Shown here: positions 56,811 through 64,000 of the stretch, in pieces | Position numbering within the stretch: the first letter of the stretch is position 1 | Layout: each line of letters starts with the position of its first letter | Assembly: GCA_938045295.1 (NCBI GenBank) | Contig: CALINO010000035.1 | Coordinates: 23,640 to 87,639, forward strand | DNA length: 64,000 nucleotides | Direction of reading: 5' to 3' | Source of the DNA: an uncultured Arenicella sp. | Lineage (GTDB): Bacteria; Pseudomonadota; Gammaproteobacteria; Arenicellales; Arenicellaceae | Notes under the pieces: model-generated | Databases searched by the model: none | What the model saw: the letters and a program-made list of their open reading frames with translations, nothing else | Told to the model about the DNA's origin: nothing | Position numbers and translations under genes: made by a program

Positions 56811-57761
56811 ATGAGTGAACGAAGAAGAAAGGCGGGCGCAACCAACAAAATGGTTGCCTATATTGGTGCGGGGGTAATTCACGCACTGATCATTGCCGCT
56901 ATGGTGTTTAACTTTACTAAGAAAGACGACTCTGAACGCATTGAAGCTTTTGCGGCGGAGAAAATTGATATTGTAAAAGCGCGGGCGGTTGATGAAGATC
57001 AATTAGAGAAAACACGCGAAGAAATTAAGCAAAAAGACCGCGCTAAAAAAGAAAAGCGCGAAAGAGAAGAAAAGCGCCTGCGTGAGTTAAAAGAAAAGTC
57101 AGAGAAAGAAAAACAACGCCTGGCTGAGCTTGAAAAGAAAAAGAAAGAAGCCTTAGAAGAAGAGCGTAAACGCGCTATTGCCTTAGATAAAAAACGCAAA
57201 GAAGAAAAAGAGAAAGAGAAAAAGCGCAAAGAAAAAGAAAAGAAAGAAGCCGAAAAAAAGAAAAAAGAGCTTGAGCGTTTAGCCAAAGAAAAGAAAGAGC
57301 GCGAAGCCGAATTAAAGCGCATTAAAGACGAACAAAAGAATTACGAAGATGCGCAGCGCAAACGCGAACAAGAAGAACTGCAAAAACGTTTATTGCAAGA
57401 AGAAGCGCAGCGTAAATCGGCGGCGGTAGAACGTGCGGCTAAAGAGCGCACCACCACGGCGATTAGTAACGCCATGGCGCGCATTGGCACTAAAATAAGC
57501 AATGCATTTCGTGTTGGGCCGTCGATGTCACGAAATTTGAAAAGTGTCGTACTTATTAAAGTATCTCCATCTGGCGATGTTGTTAACGTAAGAACGATAG
57601 AATCGAGTGGAAATGTCGATTTTGATCGCTCCGGCGAGCGTGCTGTGTTGCTGGCTAGCCCATTACCTATTCCGACCGAACAGGAAGATGGCAATGCGCG
57701 GCAACGCTTTTTGCAAGAAGAGTTTGAGTTTGAGCTCATTCACCCTTTTGCCAGACAATAA
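56811..57761 (+). CDS. tolA: Tol-Pal protein TolA
   Basis: A 316-residue inner-membrane protein spanning the periplasm. The membrane helix is at about residues 14-34. A Lys/Glu-rich long helix (about 50-215, runs such as EKEKKRKEKEKKEAEKKK) links it to the C-terminal TonB-like domain (GPSMSRNLKSVVLIKVSPSGDVVNVRTIESSGN). The gene strand is almost purely purine over 57000-57420. It follows tolR as usual. TolA contacts TolB and Pal. Confidence 0.95.
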   Translation: MSERRRKAGATNKMVAYIGAGVIHALIIAAMVFNFTKKDDSERIEAFAAEKIDIVKARAVDEDQLEKTREEIKQKDRAKKEKREREEKRLRELKEKSEKEKQRLAELEKKKKEALEEERKRAIALDKKRKEEKEKEKKRKEKEKKEAEKKKKELERLAKEKKEREAELKRIKDEQKNYEDAQRKREQEELQKRLLQEEAQRKSAAVERAAKERTTTAISNAMARIGTKISNAFRVGPSMSRNLKSVVLIKVSPSGDVVNVRTIESSGNVDFDRSGERAVLLASPLPIPTEQEDGNARQRFLQEEFEFELIHPFARQ

Positions 57762-57810
57762 TGAATAAAAACCAATCAATAGCACAGACATTAAAATTAA
57801 GAGCGCAGAT

Positions 57811-59112
57811 ATGAAAAGTATTAAGGGGATATTGATCACATTGCTTGTGTTGGTGGTAACCGTGCAAGCACACGCACAACGCTTACGTGGCACGGCTCAA
57901 CCAAGCCAAATAAGAGCCACGCCAATTGCCATTGTGCCATTCAAAGTATTGGATGAAACTGTGGTATTTGAACACCAGTTAGATCAAGTGGTGGGCAACG
58001 ATTTATACGCCACCGGTAAGTTTGAACCCATTCCAAAAGAAAAGTTTCTTACCCTGCCATCGCGCCGCGAAGAAATTAGAGCCAAAGACTGGCGTTTCAT
58101 TAATGCCGAAATTTTAGTGTACGGTGAAATTTGGTCGTTAGGCGGCGATCGCTACGAAGTGCAATTTAATATGCACGACGTTGCGCGCGACCAACAAGTT
58201 GGCCAAACATTGCGCATTCCTAATTTAACCAAAGAAACCATTCGCGCCGCCTCGCACATTATTGCCGACAAAGTATACGAAGCGTTTACTGGCAATACAG
58301 GCGCGTTTAATTCAAAAATTGCCTACGTAGAAAAAGTACGTGTTGAAAGCCAGCGCCATCGCTATAAGTTGATGGTCGCCGATTGGGACGGTTACAACTC
58401 GGTTGAGCGTTACGCTTCTTGGAGCCCCATTTTATCGCCAGACTGGTCACCAGACAGCCAAGACATTGCGTTTGTTAATCTGACTTCTAAAGGCCCCGTG
58501 ATTAAAGTGCTTAATGTGCAAAGCGGCAACACCGAAACCATTGCCAGTTTTAAAGGCGTTAACGCTGCACCATCGTGGTCACCAGACGGCACTAAAATTG
58601 CCTATTCAAGCTCGCGTTATGGCAGCCCAGATATCTTTGTGTACGACACCGCCACGCGTGAACACAAACGTGTGACTACGCACTATGGTATCGACACTGA
58701 ACCCAGCTGGGCCGCCAGTGGCCGCAGCTTACTGTTCACCTCGAACCGTTCAAGAAAGCCGCAAATTTATCGCTACGATTTATTTGATAGTTCAATTTCT
58801 CGCATGACGTTTGAGGGTGATGAAAGTGCCAATGCCAGCTACGACCCGCAAGGTAAAAATATGGTAATGGTGCACGAAGGTGGTAACATCGTGTTGATGG
58901 ATGCCCAAAGCAATGAACTAATGTGGTTAACTAGGGCTAAATTTGATGAGTCTCCTAGTTTTTCTCCTAATGGAGACATGGTATTGTATATGACCGAACA
59001 AGGCTTCGAACCAACGATGATTGTTGCTTCAGCCGATGGCCGTGTTCGTACTAAAGTGGAATTTGTTCAAGGTGACGTACGTGAGCCGGCGTGGTCATCT
59101 TTGAGAAAATAA
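57811..59112 (+). CDS. tolB: Tol-Pal periplasmic protein TolB
   Basis: A 433-residue exported protein. The signal peptide ends at about AHAQ (residue 22). The N-terminal alpha/beta domain is followed by a six-bladed propeller with the repeats LSPDWSPDSQDIAFVN, APSWSPDGTKIAYSS and EPSWAASGRSLLFTS. It binds Pal and TolA. It lies between tolA and pal. Confidence 0.97.
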   Translation: MKSIKGILITLLVLVVTVQAHAQRLRGTAQPSQIRATPIAIVPFKVLDETVVFEHQLDQVVGNDLYATGKFEPIPKEKFLTLPSRREEIRAKDWRFINAEILVYGEIWSLGGDRYEVQFNMHDVARDQQVGQTLRIPNLTKETIRAASHIIADKVYEAFTGNTGAFNSKIAYVEKVRVESQRHRYKLMVADWDGYNSVERYASWSPILSPDWSPDSQDIAFVNLTSKGPVIKVLNVQSGNTETIASFKGVNAAPSWSPDGTKIAYSSSRYGSPDIFVYDTATREHKRVTTHYGIDTEPSWAASGRSLLFTSNRSRKPQIYRYDLFDSSISRMTFEGDESANASYDPQGKNMVMVHEGGNIVLMDAQSNELMWLTRAKFDESPSFSPNGDMVLYMTEQGFEPTMIVASADGRVRTKVEFVQGDVREPAWSSLRK

Positions 59113-59159
59113 AATAAGATTCGGCAAAACATAAAATTAATCATTCTTGGAGCGAAACT

Positions 59160-59684
59160 ATGAATCGTAAAATTGGCCTCATGCTAACCATTCTAATGAG
59201 CCTAATGCTTGCAGCATGTGCTGGCAAAAAAGAGGGCCCAGTTGTTGACGATACCTCAACTACCGCAACGACTGGTGGTGTTGGTGATGCAAATAAACCT
59301 TATAGATATTCTGACTTAAGCGCGAGCGAGTTAGAAGCATTGGGCATTTATGGTGACCCGCTTAATGAAAAAGTTGTGTACTTTGAATACAACAGCACAG
59401 CGATTGATCGTCGTTCGCAAGTTATCCTAAGCGCCCATGCGGGTTACTTGGCTGATAATGGCGGCATCAACGTTAGCCTAGAAGGTCACGCGGATGAGCG
59501 TGGTACTCGCGATTACAACTTAGCTTTAGGTGAGCGTCGTGCCAATGTGGTGTCTGACTTTCTAGCGGCAAACGGTTCGCAAAGCAATAACAGAACCATT
59601 TCATACGGCGAAGAAAACCCAGTAGACACGTCTCACACTGAGAGTGCCTGGCAGCGTAATCGTCGCGTTGAAATTAAGTACTAA
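59160..59684 (+). CDS. pal: Peptidoglycan-associated lipoprotein Pal
   Basis: A 174-residue outer-membrane lipoprotein. The lipobox LAAC gives lipidated Cys20. The OmpA-like peptidoglycan-binding domain includes YFEYNSTAIDRRSQVIL and LEGHADERGTRDYNLALGERRA. A good Shine-Dalgarno (TTGGAGCG) precedes the ATG. It ends the core tol-pal genes; a hairpin pair follows. Confidence 0.97.
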   Translation: MNRKIGLMLTILMSLMLAACAGKKEGPVVDDTSTTATTGGVGDANKPYRYSDLSASELEALGIYGDPLNEKVVYFEYNSTAIDRRSQVILSAHAGYLADNGGINVSLEGHADERGTRDYNLALGERRANVVSDFLAANGSQSNNRTISYGEENPVDTSHTESAWQRNRRVEIKY

Positions 59685-59700
59685 TATTAAAAAGCACGTA

Positions 59701-59729
59701 AAGCCAGCGCCATTATTGGCGCTTGGCTT
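59701..59729 (+). terminator. Long hairpin after pal
   Basis: AAGCCAGCGCC pairs with GGCGC-T-TGGCTT across a 6-base loop, an 11-bp stem with one bulged T. No T-run follows directly. It is GC-rich and could stabilise the pal mRNA or pause transcription. Confidence 0.45.
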
Positions 59730-59749
59730 GAGTGCGAATAAGCCGGTTC

Positions 59750-59773
59750 AGTCTAGTAAATCATTAGACTTTT
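59750..59773 (+). terminator. Terminator-like hairpin before cpoB
   Basis: AGTCTA (59750-59755) pairs with TAGACT (59765-59770) over a 9-base loop, followed by TTT. It is short and AT-leaning. It may act as a partial terminator between pal and cpoB. Confidence 0.4.
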
Positions 59774-59800
59774 ACGCTGGCTAATAATTTATTGATTATT

Positions 59801-61105
59801 ATGAAGACAGTTACATTTTCTGTATTCGTTATCGGGGTTGCACTCAGTGTTGCCCCGATTTTTAATTCTGCCTACGCTCAATCGTCCGCTGACCCGGCCC
59901 GATTAGTGTTGGATATGCAAACCATGCGAGCCGAAATCGCGGAATTGCGAGACATGGTTGAACGCCAGCAGTTTGAAATTCGTAAGCTCAAGCAAGCTTC
60001 GAAAAATGCGGCGTCTCAAACGGTGGTGCCTGTGCAACCCACCCCTAATTATGGGCAACCGCAGCCCAACTACGGAACTGCTGAGCAGACTGAGCAAGGC
60101 ACTCAAAGTGCGCCAGCTCAAGCACCAGCCACTCAAGCGCCAAATGGCGCGGTTAACTCGTTCCCTGATCAGTACGCCGACCCGTATTTACAGAACAATC
60201 AACAACCCAATGACGCGCCGGTGCAAAACGTGCCTCAAGGCGGTTCATATCAACGTGACTTACCTCAAGCTAGCTTACCTGAAAGCAGTGTGCCGCAACA
60301 AGGTGGCCCTGAAATTGTGGATCGCACAATCACGGCGCCTGCGGTAACTGGCCGACCAGCGGTGAACGATGGCCCAGAAATTGTTGAACGCAGTATTGGT
60401 GGTTATCAAGGTAGAGCCACTGCGCCGGTATTGAGCTCTGACTCAACACCATCAGCCCAAGCGCCAGTGGAATATCAACGTGCGCCAGTGATTGATGCGT
60501 CGGCGCCATTAGAACAGCCTGTTGATGGCGCGGTACCCACAGTGGTTCCGGCAGTGCCAACAGCTCCAGGTCAAATGCCCACAGCCTCAGGTCAAACGCC
60601 AACAGTTCCAGTTCAAACACCAACAACCCCAGCTCAAACAGTAGGCAATCGCCCTGTATTGCAAGTGCCTGAACAAGTGGCCTCGGCAACCGTGCCAACG
60701 AATGCTGGCTCGCCGGCCTCGCTGAGTGAAGACCAATTTTACGATCGTGGTTTTGATTTGCTTAAGCAGTCAAAATACGACGATGCAGTCACGGTGTTCA
60801 AAGACCAATTAGCTTCGCACCCTAATGGGGATTTAGCCGATGACGCGCATTATTGGATTGCCGAAGCCATGTTTATCAGCCGCAAACCGGATGAAGCCAA
60901 ACCGCATTTAAGAGCCATTATTGATAATTACCCACAAAGTGCTCGCCTGCCCGACGCCATGCTTAAAACCGCTTATATTGAGCAAGATGCAGGCAATGTC
61001 ATAGAGGCGCGTATTTTGTTGCAAGAAATCATCAACGGTTACCCGTCGTCAAACGCCGCCATAGCGGCTAAAAACCGTTTGGCCAATATTGTAAACGGGC
61101 AGTAA
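59801..61105 (+). CDS. cpoB: Cell-division coordinator CpoB (YbgF)
   Basis: Periplasmic TPR protein that links Tol-Pal to peptidoglycan synthesis at the septum. It has 434 residues, with a signal peptide ending near AYAQ. A coiled coil (about residues 33-65, MQTMRAEIAELRDMVERQ) is followed by a ~230-residue Pro/Gln/Thr-rich linker and the TPR domain (QFYDRGFDLLKQSKYDDAVTVFKDQL). The linker is longer than in Escherichia coli and holds tandem repeats. ATG 59801 is preferred over TTG 59792. Confidence 0.92.
   Translation: MKTVTFSVFVIGVALSVAPIFNSAYAQSSADPARLVLDMQTMRAEIAELRDMVERQQFEIRKLKQASKNAASQTVVPVQPTPNYGQPQPNYGTAEQTEQGTQSAPAQAPATQAPNGAVNSFPDQYADPYLQNNQQPNDAPVQNVPQGGSYQRDLPQASLPESSVPQQGGPEIVDRTITAPAVTGRPAVNDGPEIVERSIGGYQGRATAPVLSSDSTPSAQAPVEYQRAPVIDASAPLEQPVDGAVPTVVPAVPTAPGQMPTASGQTPTVPVQTPTTPAQTVGNRPVLQVPEQVASATVPTNAGSPASLSEDQFYDRGFDLLKQSKYDDAVTVFKDQLASHPNGDLADDAHYWIAEAMFISRKPDEAKPHLRAIIDNYPQSARLPDAMLKTAYIEQDAGNVIEARILLQEIINGYPSSNAAIAAKNRLANIVNGQ
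60560..60640 (+). repeat. 21-bp tandem repeat inside cpoB
   Basis: Nearly four in-frame copies of a 21-base unit encode the pattern Thr-x-Pro-x-Gln-x-Pro: TAPGQMP, TASGQTP, TVPVQTP, then TTPAQT. Copy number may vary between strains and would change only linker length. A second, less exact repetition nearby gives GPEIVDRTI and GPEIVERSI. Confidence 0.75.
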
Positions 61106-61134
61106 GCCTTTTCATTACTTTAAGATCTGGCTTT

Positions 61135-61162
61135 AAGGCTTGCGCTGATTGGGCGCAGGCTT
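61135..61162 (+). repeat. Hairpin between cpoB and queE
   Basis: AGGCTTGCGC (61136-61145) and GCGCAGGCTT (61153-61162) pair over ten positions with two G-U pairs and a 7-base loop. No T-run follows. It may terminate the tol-pal-cpoB transcript weakly. Confidence 0.4.
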
Positions 61163-61222
61163 AAGCCTCTTTAAGTTACCTCTACAGAACACACCTTACG
61201 TTAGCTATGCTAAGGTATCGCC

Positions 61223-61861
61223 ATGTCATTACGCATTACTGAAATCTTCTTTTCACTTCAAGGTGAATCCAATACCGTGGGCTACCCAACCGCGTTTGTG
61301 CGCCTAACTGGTTGCCCAATGCGTTGCAGTTATTGTGATACCGCGTATGCCTTTCATGGTGGCAGCAAATACGAAGTGAGCGACATTGTGCAAGAAGTGG
61401 GTAAATACAACACCCGCCACGTTACGGTAACCGGCGGTGAGCCATTAGCTCAATCTGAGTGCCATACATTAATGAAAGCCCTGTGCGATGAAGGTTATCA
61501 AGTTTCGCTTGAAACCGGCGGGGCCATGCCAATAGAAAACGTTGATCCGCGTGTCTACGTGGTGTTAGACATTAAAACACCGGCGTCTAATGAAGAGCCT
61601 AAAAACCATTACCCAAATCTAGCGCACATTAAACCGAGCGATTGCTTAAAATTTGTGATTTGCGACGAGCAAGACTATGTGTGGTCAAAGCAATTTGTGG
61701 CTGAGCGAGAGTTAGATAAAAAGTGCGACGTGTTTTTCTCACCGTCGGCCGAGCAATTAAACCCCACCGATCTGGCGGATTGGATTGTGCGCGACCAAAT
61801 ACCCGTGCGCATGCAACTCCAACTGCACAAAATACTCTGGGCTGACGCCATGGGGCGTTAA
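61223..61861 (+). CDS. queE: 7-carboxy-7-deazaguanine synthase
   Basis: Radical-SAM enzyme of queuosine and preQ0 synthesis. It has 212 residues. The radical-SAM cysteines are in CPMRCSYC (CX3CX2C), and VTGGEPL follows. It is 23 bases before queC, so the two pathway steps are co-transcribed. queD is not in the window. Confidence 0.96.
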   Translation: MSLRITEIFFSLQGESNTVGYPTAFVRLTGCPMRCSYCDTAYAFHGGSKYEVSDIVQEVGKYNTRHVTVTGGEPLAQSECHTLMKALCDEGYQVSLETGGAMPIENVDPRVYVVLDIKTPASNEEPKNHYPNLAHIKPSDCLKFVICDEQDYVWSKQFVAERELDKKCDVFFSPSAEQLNPTDLADWIVRDQIPVRMQLQLHKILWADAMGR

Positions 61862-61884
61862 ACGCAACGTTGTAATGTAAGTTA

Positions 61885-62565
61885 ATGATGAAAACAAATT
61901 CAAAAAAAGCCGTTGTCTTAGTGTCTGGCGGTTTAGACTCCGCCACTGTGCTGGCCATGGCAACCACGCAAGGTTACGAATGTTATGCCTTAAGTATGGA
62001 CTACGGTCAGCGCCATCGTATTGAACTAGATCGTGCGCAAAAAGTAGCCAAAACAAACGGCGCGGTTGAGCACCGAGTGGTACGTATTGATATTGGTAAT
62101 TTTGGCGGCTCAGCGTTAACCGATCAAGAGATTCAAGTGCCCACTGAAGAGTCAGCTGACATTCCAGTGACCTATGTGCCTGCCCGTAATACGGTGTTTT
62201 TATCCGTCGCCTTAGGTTGGGCTGAAGTGCTTAACGCCAGCGCCATATTTATTGGCGCTAATGCGGTAGATTATTCAGGCTACCCAGACTGTCGCCCTGA
62301 ATACATAGAGGCTTTTCAGCGAATGGCAAATTTGGCCACCAAGTCAGGCGTAGAAGGTGAATGCATTTCCATTGAAGCCCCAATTATCAATTTAACAAAA
62401 GCTGAAATTATCGAACAAGGGTTAAAACTCGGCGTTGATTACTCGCAAACTATTTCATGTTACAACCCGCGTACAGACGGCAAAGTGTGCAACGAATGCG
62501 ATTCATGCCGAATACGTGCAGCGGGCTTTTCCGCGGCAGGTGCTGTTGACCCTGCTTTGCTTTAA
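61885..62565 (+). CDS. queC: 7-cyano-7-deazaguanine synthase
   Basis: ATP-dependent enzyme that converts carboxydeazaguanine to preQ0. It has 226 residues. The PP-loop ATP-binding motif is [22 protein letters not shown] and the zinc site CYNPR...CNECDSC are present. It could start at ATG 61885 or at the next codon (61888). In Pseudomonas aeruginosa a tRNA-Lys gene also lies just downstream of queC. Confidence 0.97.
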   Translation: MMKTNSKKAVVLVSGGLDSATVLAMATTQGYECYALSMDYGQRHRIELDRAQKVAKTNGAVEHRVVRIDIGNFGGSALTDQEIQVPTEESADIPVTYVPARNTVFLSVALGWAEVLNASAIFIGANAVDYSGYPDCRPEYIEAFQRMANLATKSGVEGECISIEAPIINLTKAEIIEQGLKLGVDYSQTISCYNPRTDGKVCNECDSCRIRAAGFSAAGAVDPALL

Positions 62566-62728
62566 ATGATGCTTTTGCCAGTCAATATTGGCCTTTAAAT
62601 ATATGATTGGCCGCGCGAATTGCTGTCGATATTGCAACCACACCGATCATTGCTACAGCGTTATTTTCATCGGGATATCAAAACACTAAAAAAAGCGTAA
62701 AAATAGCCAAAGAAATTGATAAAAAAGG

Positions 62729-62757
62729 TTGACCAACCCCACATTTGGCAAGATAAT
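62729..62757 (+). promoter_or_regulatory. Sigma-70 promoter of tRNA-Lys
   Basis: TTGACC (62729-62734) and GATAAT (62752-62757) are 17 bases apart, each with 5 of 6 consensus matches. A GC-leaning discriminator (CACGCC) follows, as in stringently controlled stable-RNA promoters. Transcription would start near 62764, giving about 42 bases of leader, which contains AAGGCA-C-TGCCTT at 62771-62783. The rest of the 62566-62805 gap shows nothing else. Confidence 0.7.
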
Positions 62758-62805
62758 CACGCCTCGCTTCAAGGCACTGCCTTTAAGTAAGTATTTGAAA
62801 GGAAC

Positions 62806-62881
62806 GGGCCGTTAGCTCAGTTGGTAGAGCATCTGACTTTTAATCAGGTGGTCGCGCGTTCGAATCGCGCACGGCCCACCA
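62806..62881 (+). tRNA. tRNA-Lys (anticodon TTT)
   Basis: The 76-base cloverleaf has acceptor arms GGGCCGT and ACGGCCC, a D-loop (AGCTCAGTTGGTAGAGC), an anticodon loop CTTTTAA (TTT at 62839-62841) and a T-arm with GTTCGAATC. Discriminator A and encoded CCA end the gene. It lies downstream of queC, and an integrase gene follows 88 bases later, so the 3' end is a likely integration site. Confidence 0.97.
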
Positions 62882-62892
62882 TTCAAACCTAG

Positions 62893-62916
62893 AGTCCGCT
62901 TAGTGCGGGCTTTTCT
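62893..62916 (+). terminator. Rho-independent terminator after tRNA-Lys
   Basis: AGTCCGC, loop TTAGT, GCGGGCT form a 7-bp stem with one G-U pair, followed by TTTTCT. It is only 11 bases after the tRNA end. Confidence 0.75.
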
Positions 62917-62968
62917 GTTTCTGGATTAGCGAAATACTAGTGTCACATGATTGACACCGCATTCTCAT

Positions 62969-63967
62969 TTATATTTCTAGACTTGGTAACGAGTTTGCAT
63001 GTTTTTTTAAGTGATCTGAACTTAAATGAGCATATCTCGAGACCATAGCTGAACTTTGCCAATTACCTAGCTCTTGTAGCACGTGCATTGGCGTACCTGC
63101 TTCTGCATGTGCTGTAGCCCACATATGCCTTAGATCATGCCATCTAAAGTCCTCGATGCCTGCACGTTTTACAGCGCTACGAAATGCTCTAGTATTCACG
63201 GCTTTAATGGGTCTGCCGTTATACGTGAACACATATTCTCCGTGAATGCCGATTTGATCTTCAATGATCTTTTTGGCATGTGTGTTAAGTGGAATTGAAA
63301 CGCTCCTGCCTGATTTAGTTTCTGACCCATCAACTATGCAAACGTCTTGATCTAGTCTAACTTGTGCCCATTTTAGATTTGTTACGTTGGACATTCTAAG
63401 GCCCGTACACAAAGTAAAAAGAGCCATAACTCTTGTATGATCTGGTAGCTCTTCAAGAAGTCTTTTCAGCTTGTGTTCTGTAAGAATTCTAGATCGTTCA
63501 TTATTTTCTTTTAGCAAACGAATCTTTGGGTAAGCATCTATTACTTCCCACTCTTCTTTAGCTATTTTTAGTATAGATTTGAGCAAAGCCATATATCTGT
63601 TCACTGTAGCGGGTTTTGCGCCCTCTCTTAACTTTTCCGAGATTAAATATTCAGTTAATTCTTTATCGATTTCATTTAGAGTTTTACTTCGTAGATATGT
63701 ATCGAACCATTTAAACTTTGATAGGTCATCTGAAAATGATTTCTTGCCACTTTTCTCTGACGTCCAGCGCATACATGCTTCCATCCAAAGCATTTTAGGT
63801 TTCTCACCTAGTTTCTTTTCACGCCATATTTGAGCAGCGAGGCATTTTTCTAACTCTTCAGCTTCTTTTTTAACTACAGTCCCAGTAGATTTTTGTAGTC
63901 TCTTACCGTTTGCTTGGGTGAGCGATATGTACCAGTTTGGTGAGCCATCTCTTTGGTAAATTGGCAT
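62969..63967 (-). CDS. Tyrosine recombinase (phage-type integrase)
   Basis: A 332-residue integrase on the opposite strand. The N-terminal arm-binding region is followed by a SAM-like domain (about residues 80-160) and the catalytic domain: Arg in CTGLRMSNVTNL, Lys in KSGRSVSIPL, HDLRH, Trp in ELGNWQ and the nucleophile Tyr in SRYAHLS. On its own strand GGAGG precedes the ATG. It lies beside the tRNA-Lys 3' end with its own 3' end toward the tRNA, and its coding strand is AT-richer than the core genes. This fits the left end of an integrated element extending beyond 64000. Confidence 0.88.
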   Translation of the reverse strand: MPIYQRDGSPNWYISLTQANGKRLQKSTGTVVKKEAEELEKCLAAQIWREKKLGEKPKMLWMEACMRWTSEKSGKKSFSDDLSKFKWFDTYLRSKTLNEIDKELTEYLISEKLREGAKPATVNRYMALLKSILKIAKEEWEVIDAYPKIRLLKENNERSRILTEHKLKRLLEELPDHTRVMALFTLCTGLRMSNVTNLKWAQVRLDQDVCIVDGSETKSGRSVSIPLNTHAKKIIEDQIGIHGEYVFTYNGRPIKAVNTRAFRSAVKRAGIEDFRWHDLRHMWATAHAEAGTPMHVLQELGNWQSSAMVSRYAHLSSDHLKKHANSLPSLEI

Positions 63968-64000
63968 TTTGAACCTCCGTTATTATTATTTTTATAGTTG

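Noticed and set aside
57000..57420. Purine-rich tract as a simple repeat element
   Set aside because: It is the expected Lys/Glu-rich helix of TolA.
61106..61222. Possible preQ1 riboswitch before queE
   Set aside because: The gap has a short hairpin and a TTAGC-GCTAA pairing, but no aptamer-like pattern I could match.
1..64000. CRISPR arrays, insertion sequences, rRNA genes
   Set aside because: I saw no regularly spaced repeats, no transposase-like ORF and no rRNA sequence.

Overview
The window is gammaproteobacterial chromosome. The gene orders leuS-lptE-holA, proA-nadD-rsfS-rlmH-maf-rng-yhdP-nit-tldD-pmbA, and aspS...yebC-ruvCAB-ybgC-tolQRAB-pal-cpoB-queE-queC-tRNA-Lys are familiar from Pseudomonas and related groups. 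The Chp chemosensory genes and a FimV protein suggest type IV pilus motility. I cannot assign a genus. Nearly every gene lies on the plus strand; the integrase at the right end is the only clear minus-strand gene.

Layout. 1-2054: end of a ChpA-type hybrid kinase and a CheW-domain protein. 2311-5520: transketolase and phosphoglycerate kinase, with two perfect DNA dyads around the transketolase promoter. 5806-11817: FimV, a deoxyinosine DNA glycosylase, a YcgN cysteine-cluster protein, DsbB, and a surface subtilase with a barrel-like C terminus. 12000-19490: cysS, sufE, leuS, lptE, holA, proA. 19510-30651: a NadD-RsfS fusion ORF, rlmH, maf, rng, yhdP, a nitrilase-family amidase, tldD, pmbA. 30756-34716: a FmdB-type zinc ribbon protein, a DUF502 membrane protein, aspS, murB.

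34927-50298 is the most unusual part. Thirteen co-oriented, tightly packed genes sit between aspS/murB and yebC, which are close neighbours in many gammaproteobacteria. They encode a MotA/TolQ-like proton-channel protein; two von Willebrand A (VWA) proteins whose N-terminal membrane helix carries a TolR/ExbD-like aspartate; a degenerate actin/Hsp70-like protein; a TPR membrane protein; a PEGA protein with a formylglycine-generating-enzyme fold that lacks its cysteines; a TonB-like TPR protein; four lipoproteins; a small secreted protein; and an M48 protease. I read it as an uncharacterised proton-motive-force-driven envelope machine related in principle to Tol-Pal. No function can be proven from sequence.

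50434-51601 is AT-rich and holds an exported protein of unknown function and a broken subtilase gene. 51858-62565 returns to conserved core: yebC, ruvCAB, ybgC, the complete Tol-Pal operon with cpoB, and the preQ0 genes queE and queC. At 62806 a tRNA-Lys gene is followed by a terminator and a tyrosine integrase on the minus strand. This looks like the left end of an integrated element that continues past the window.
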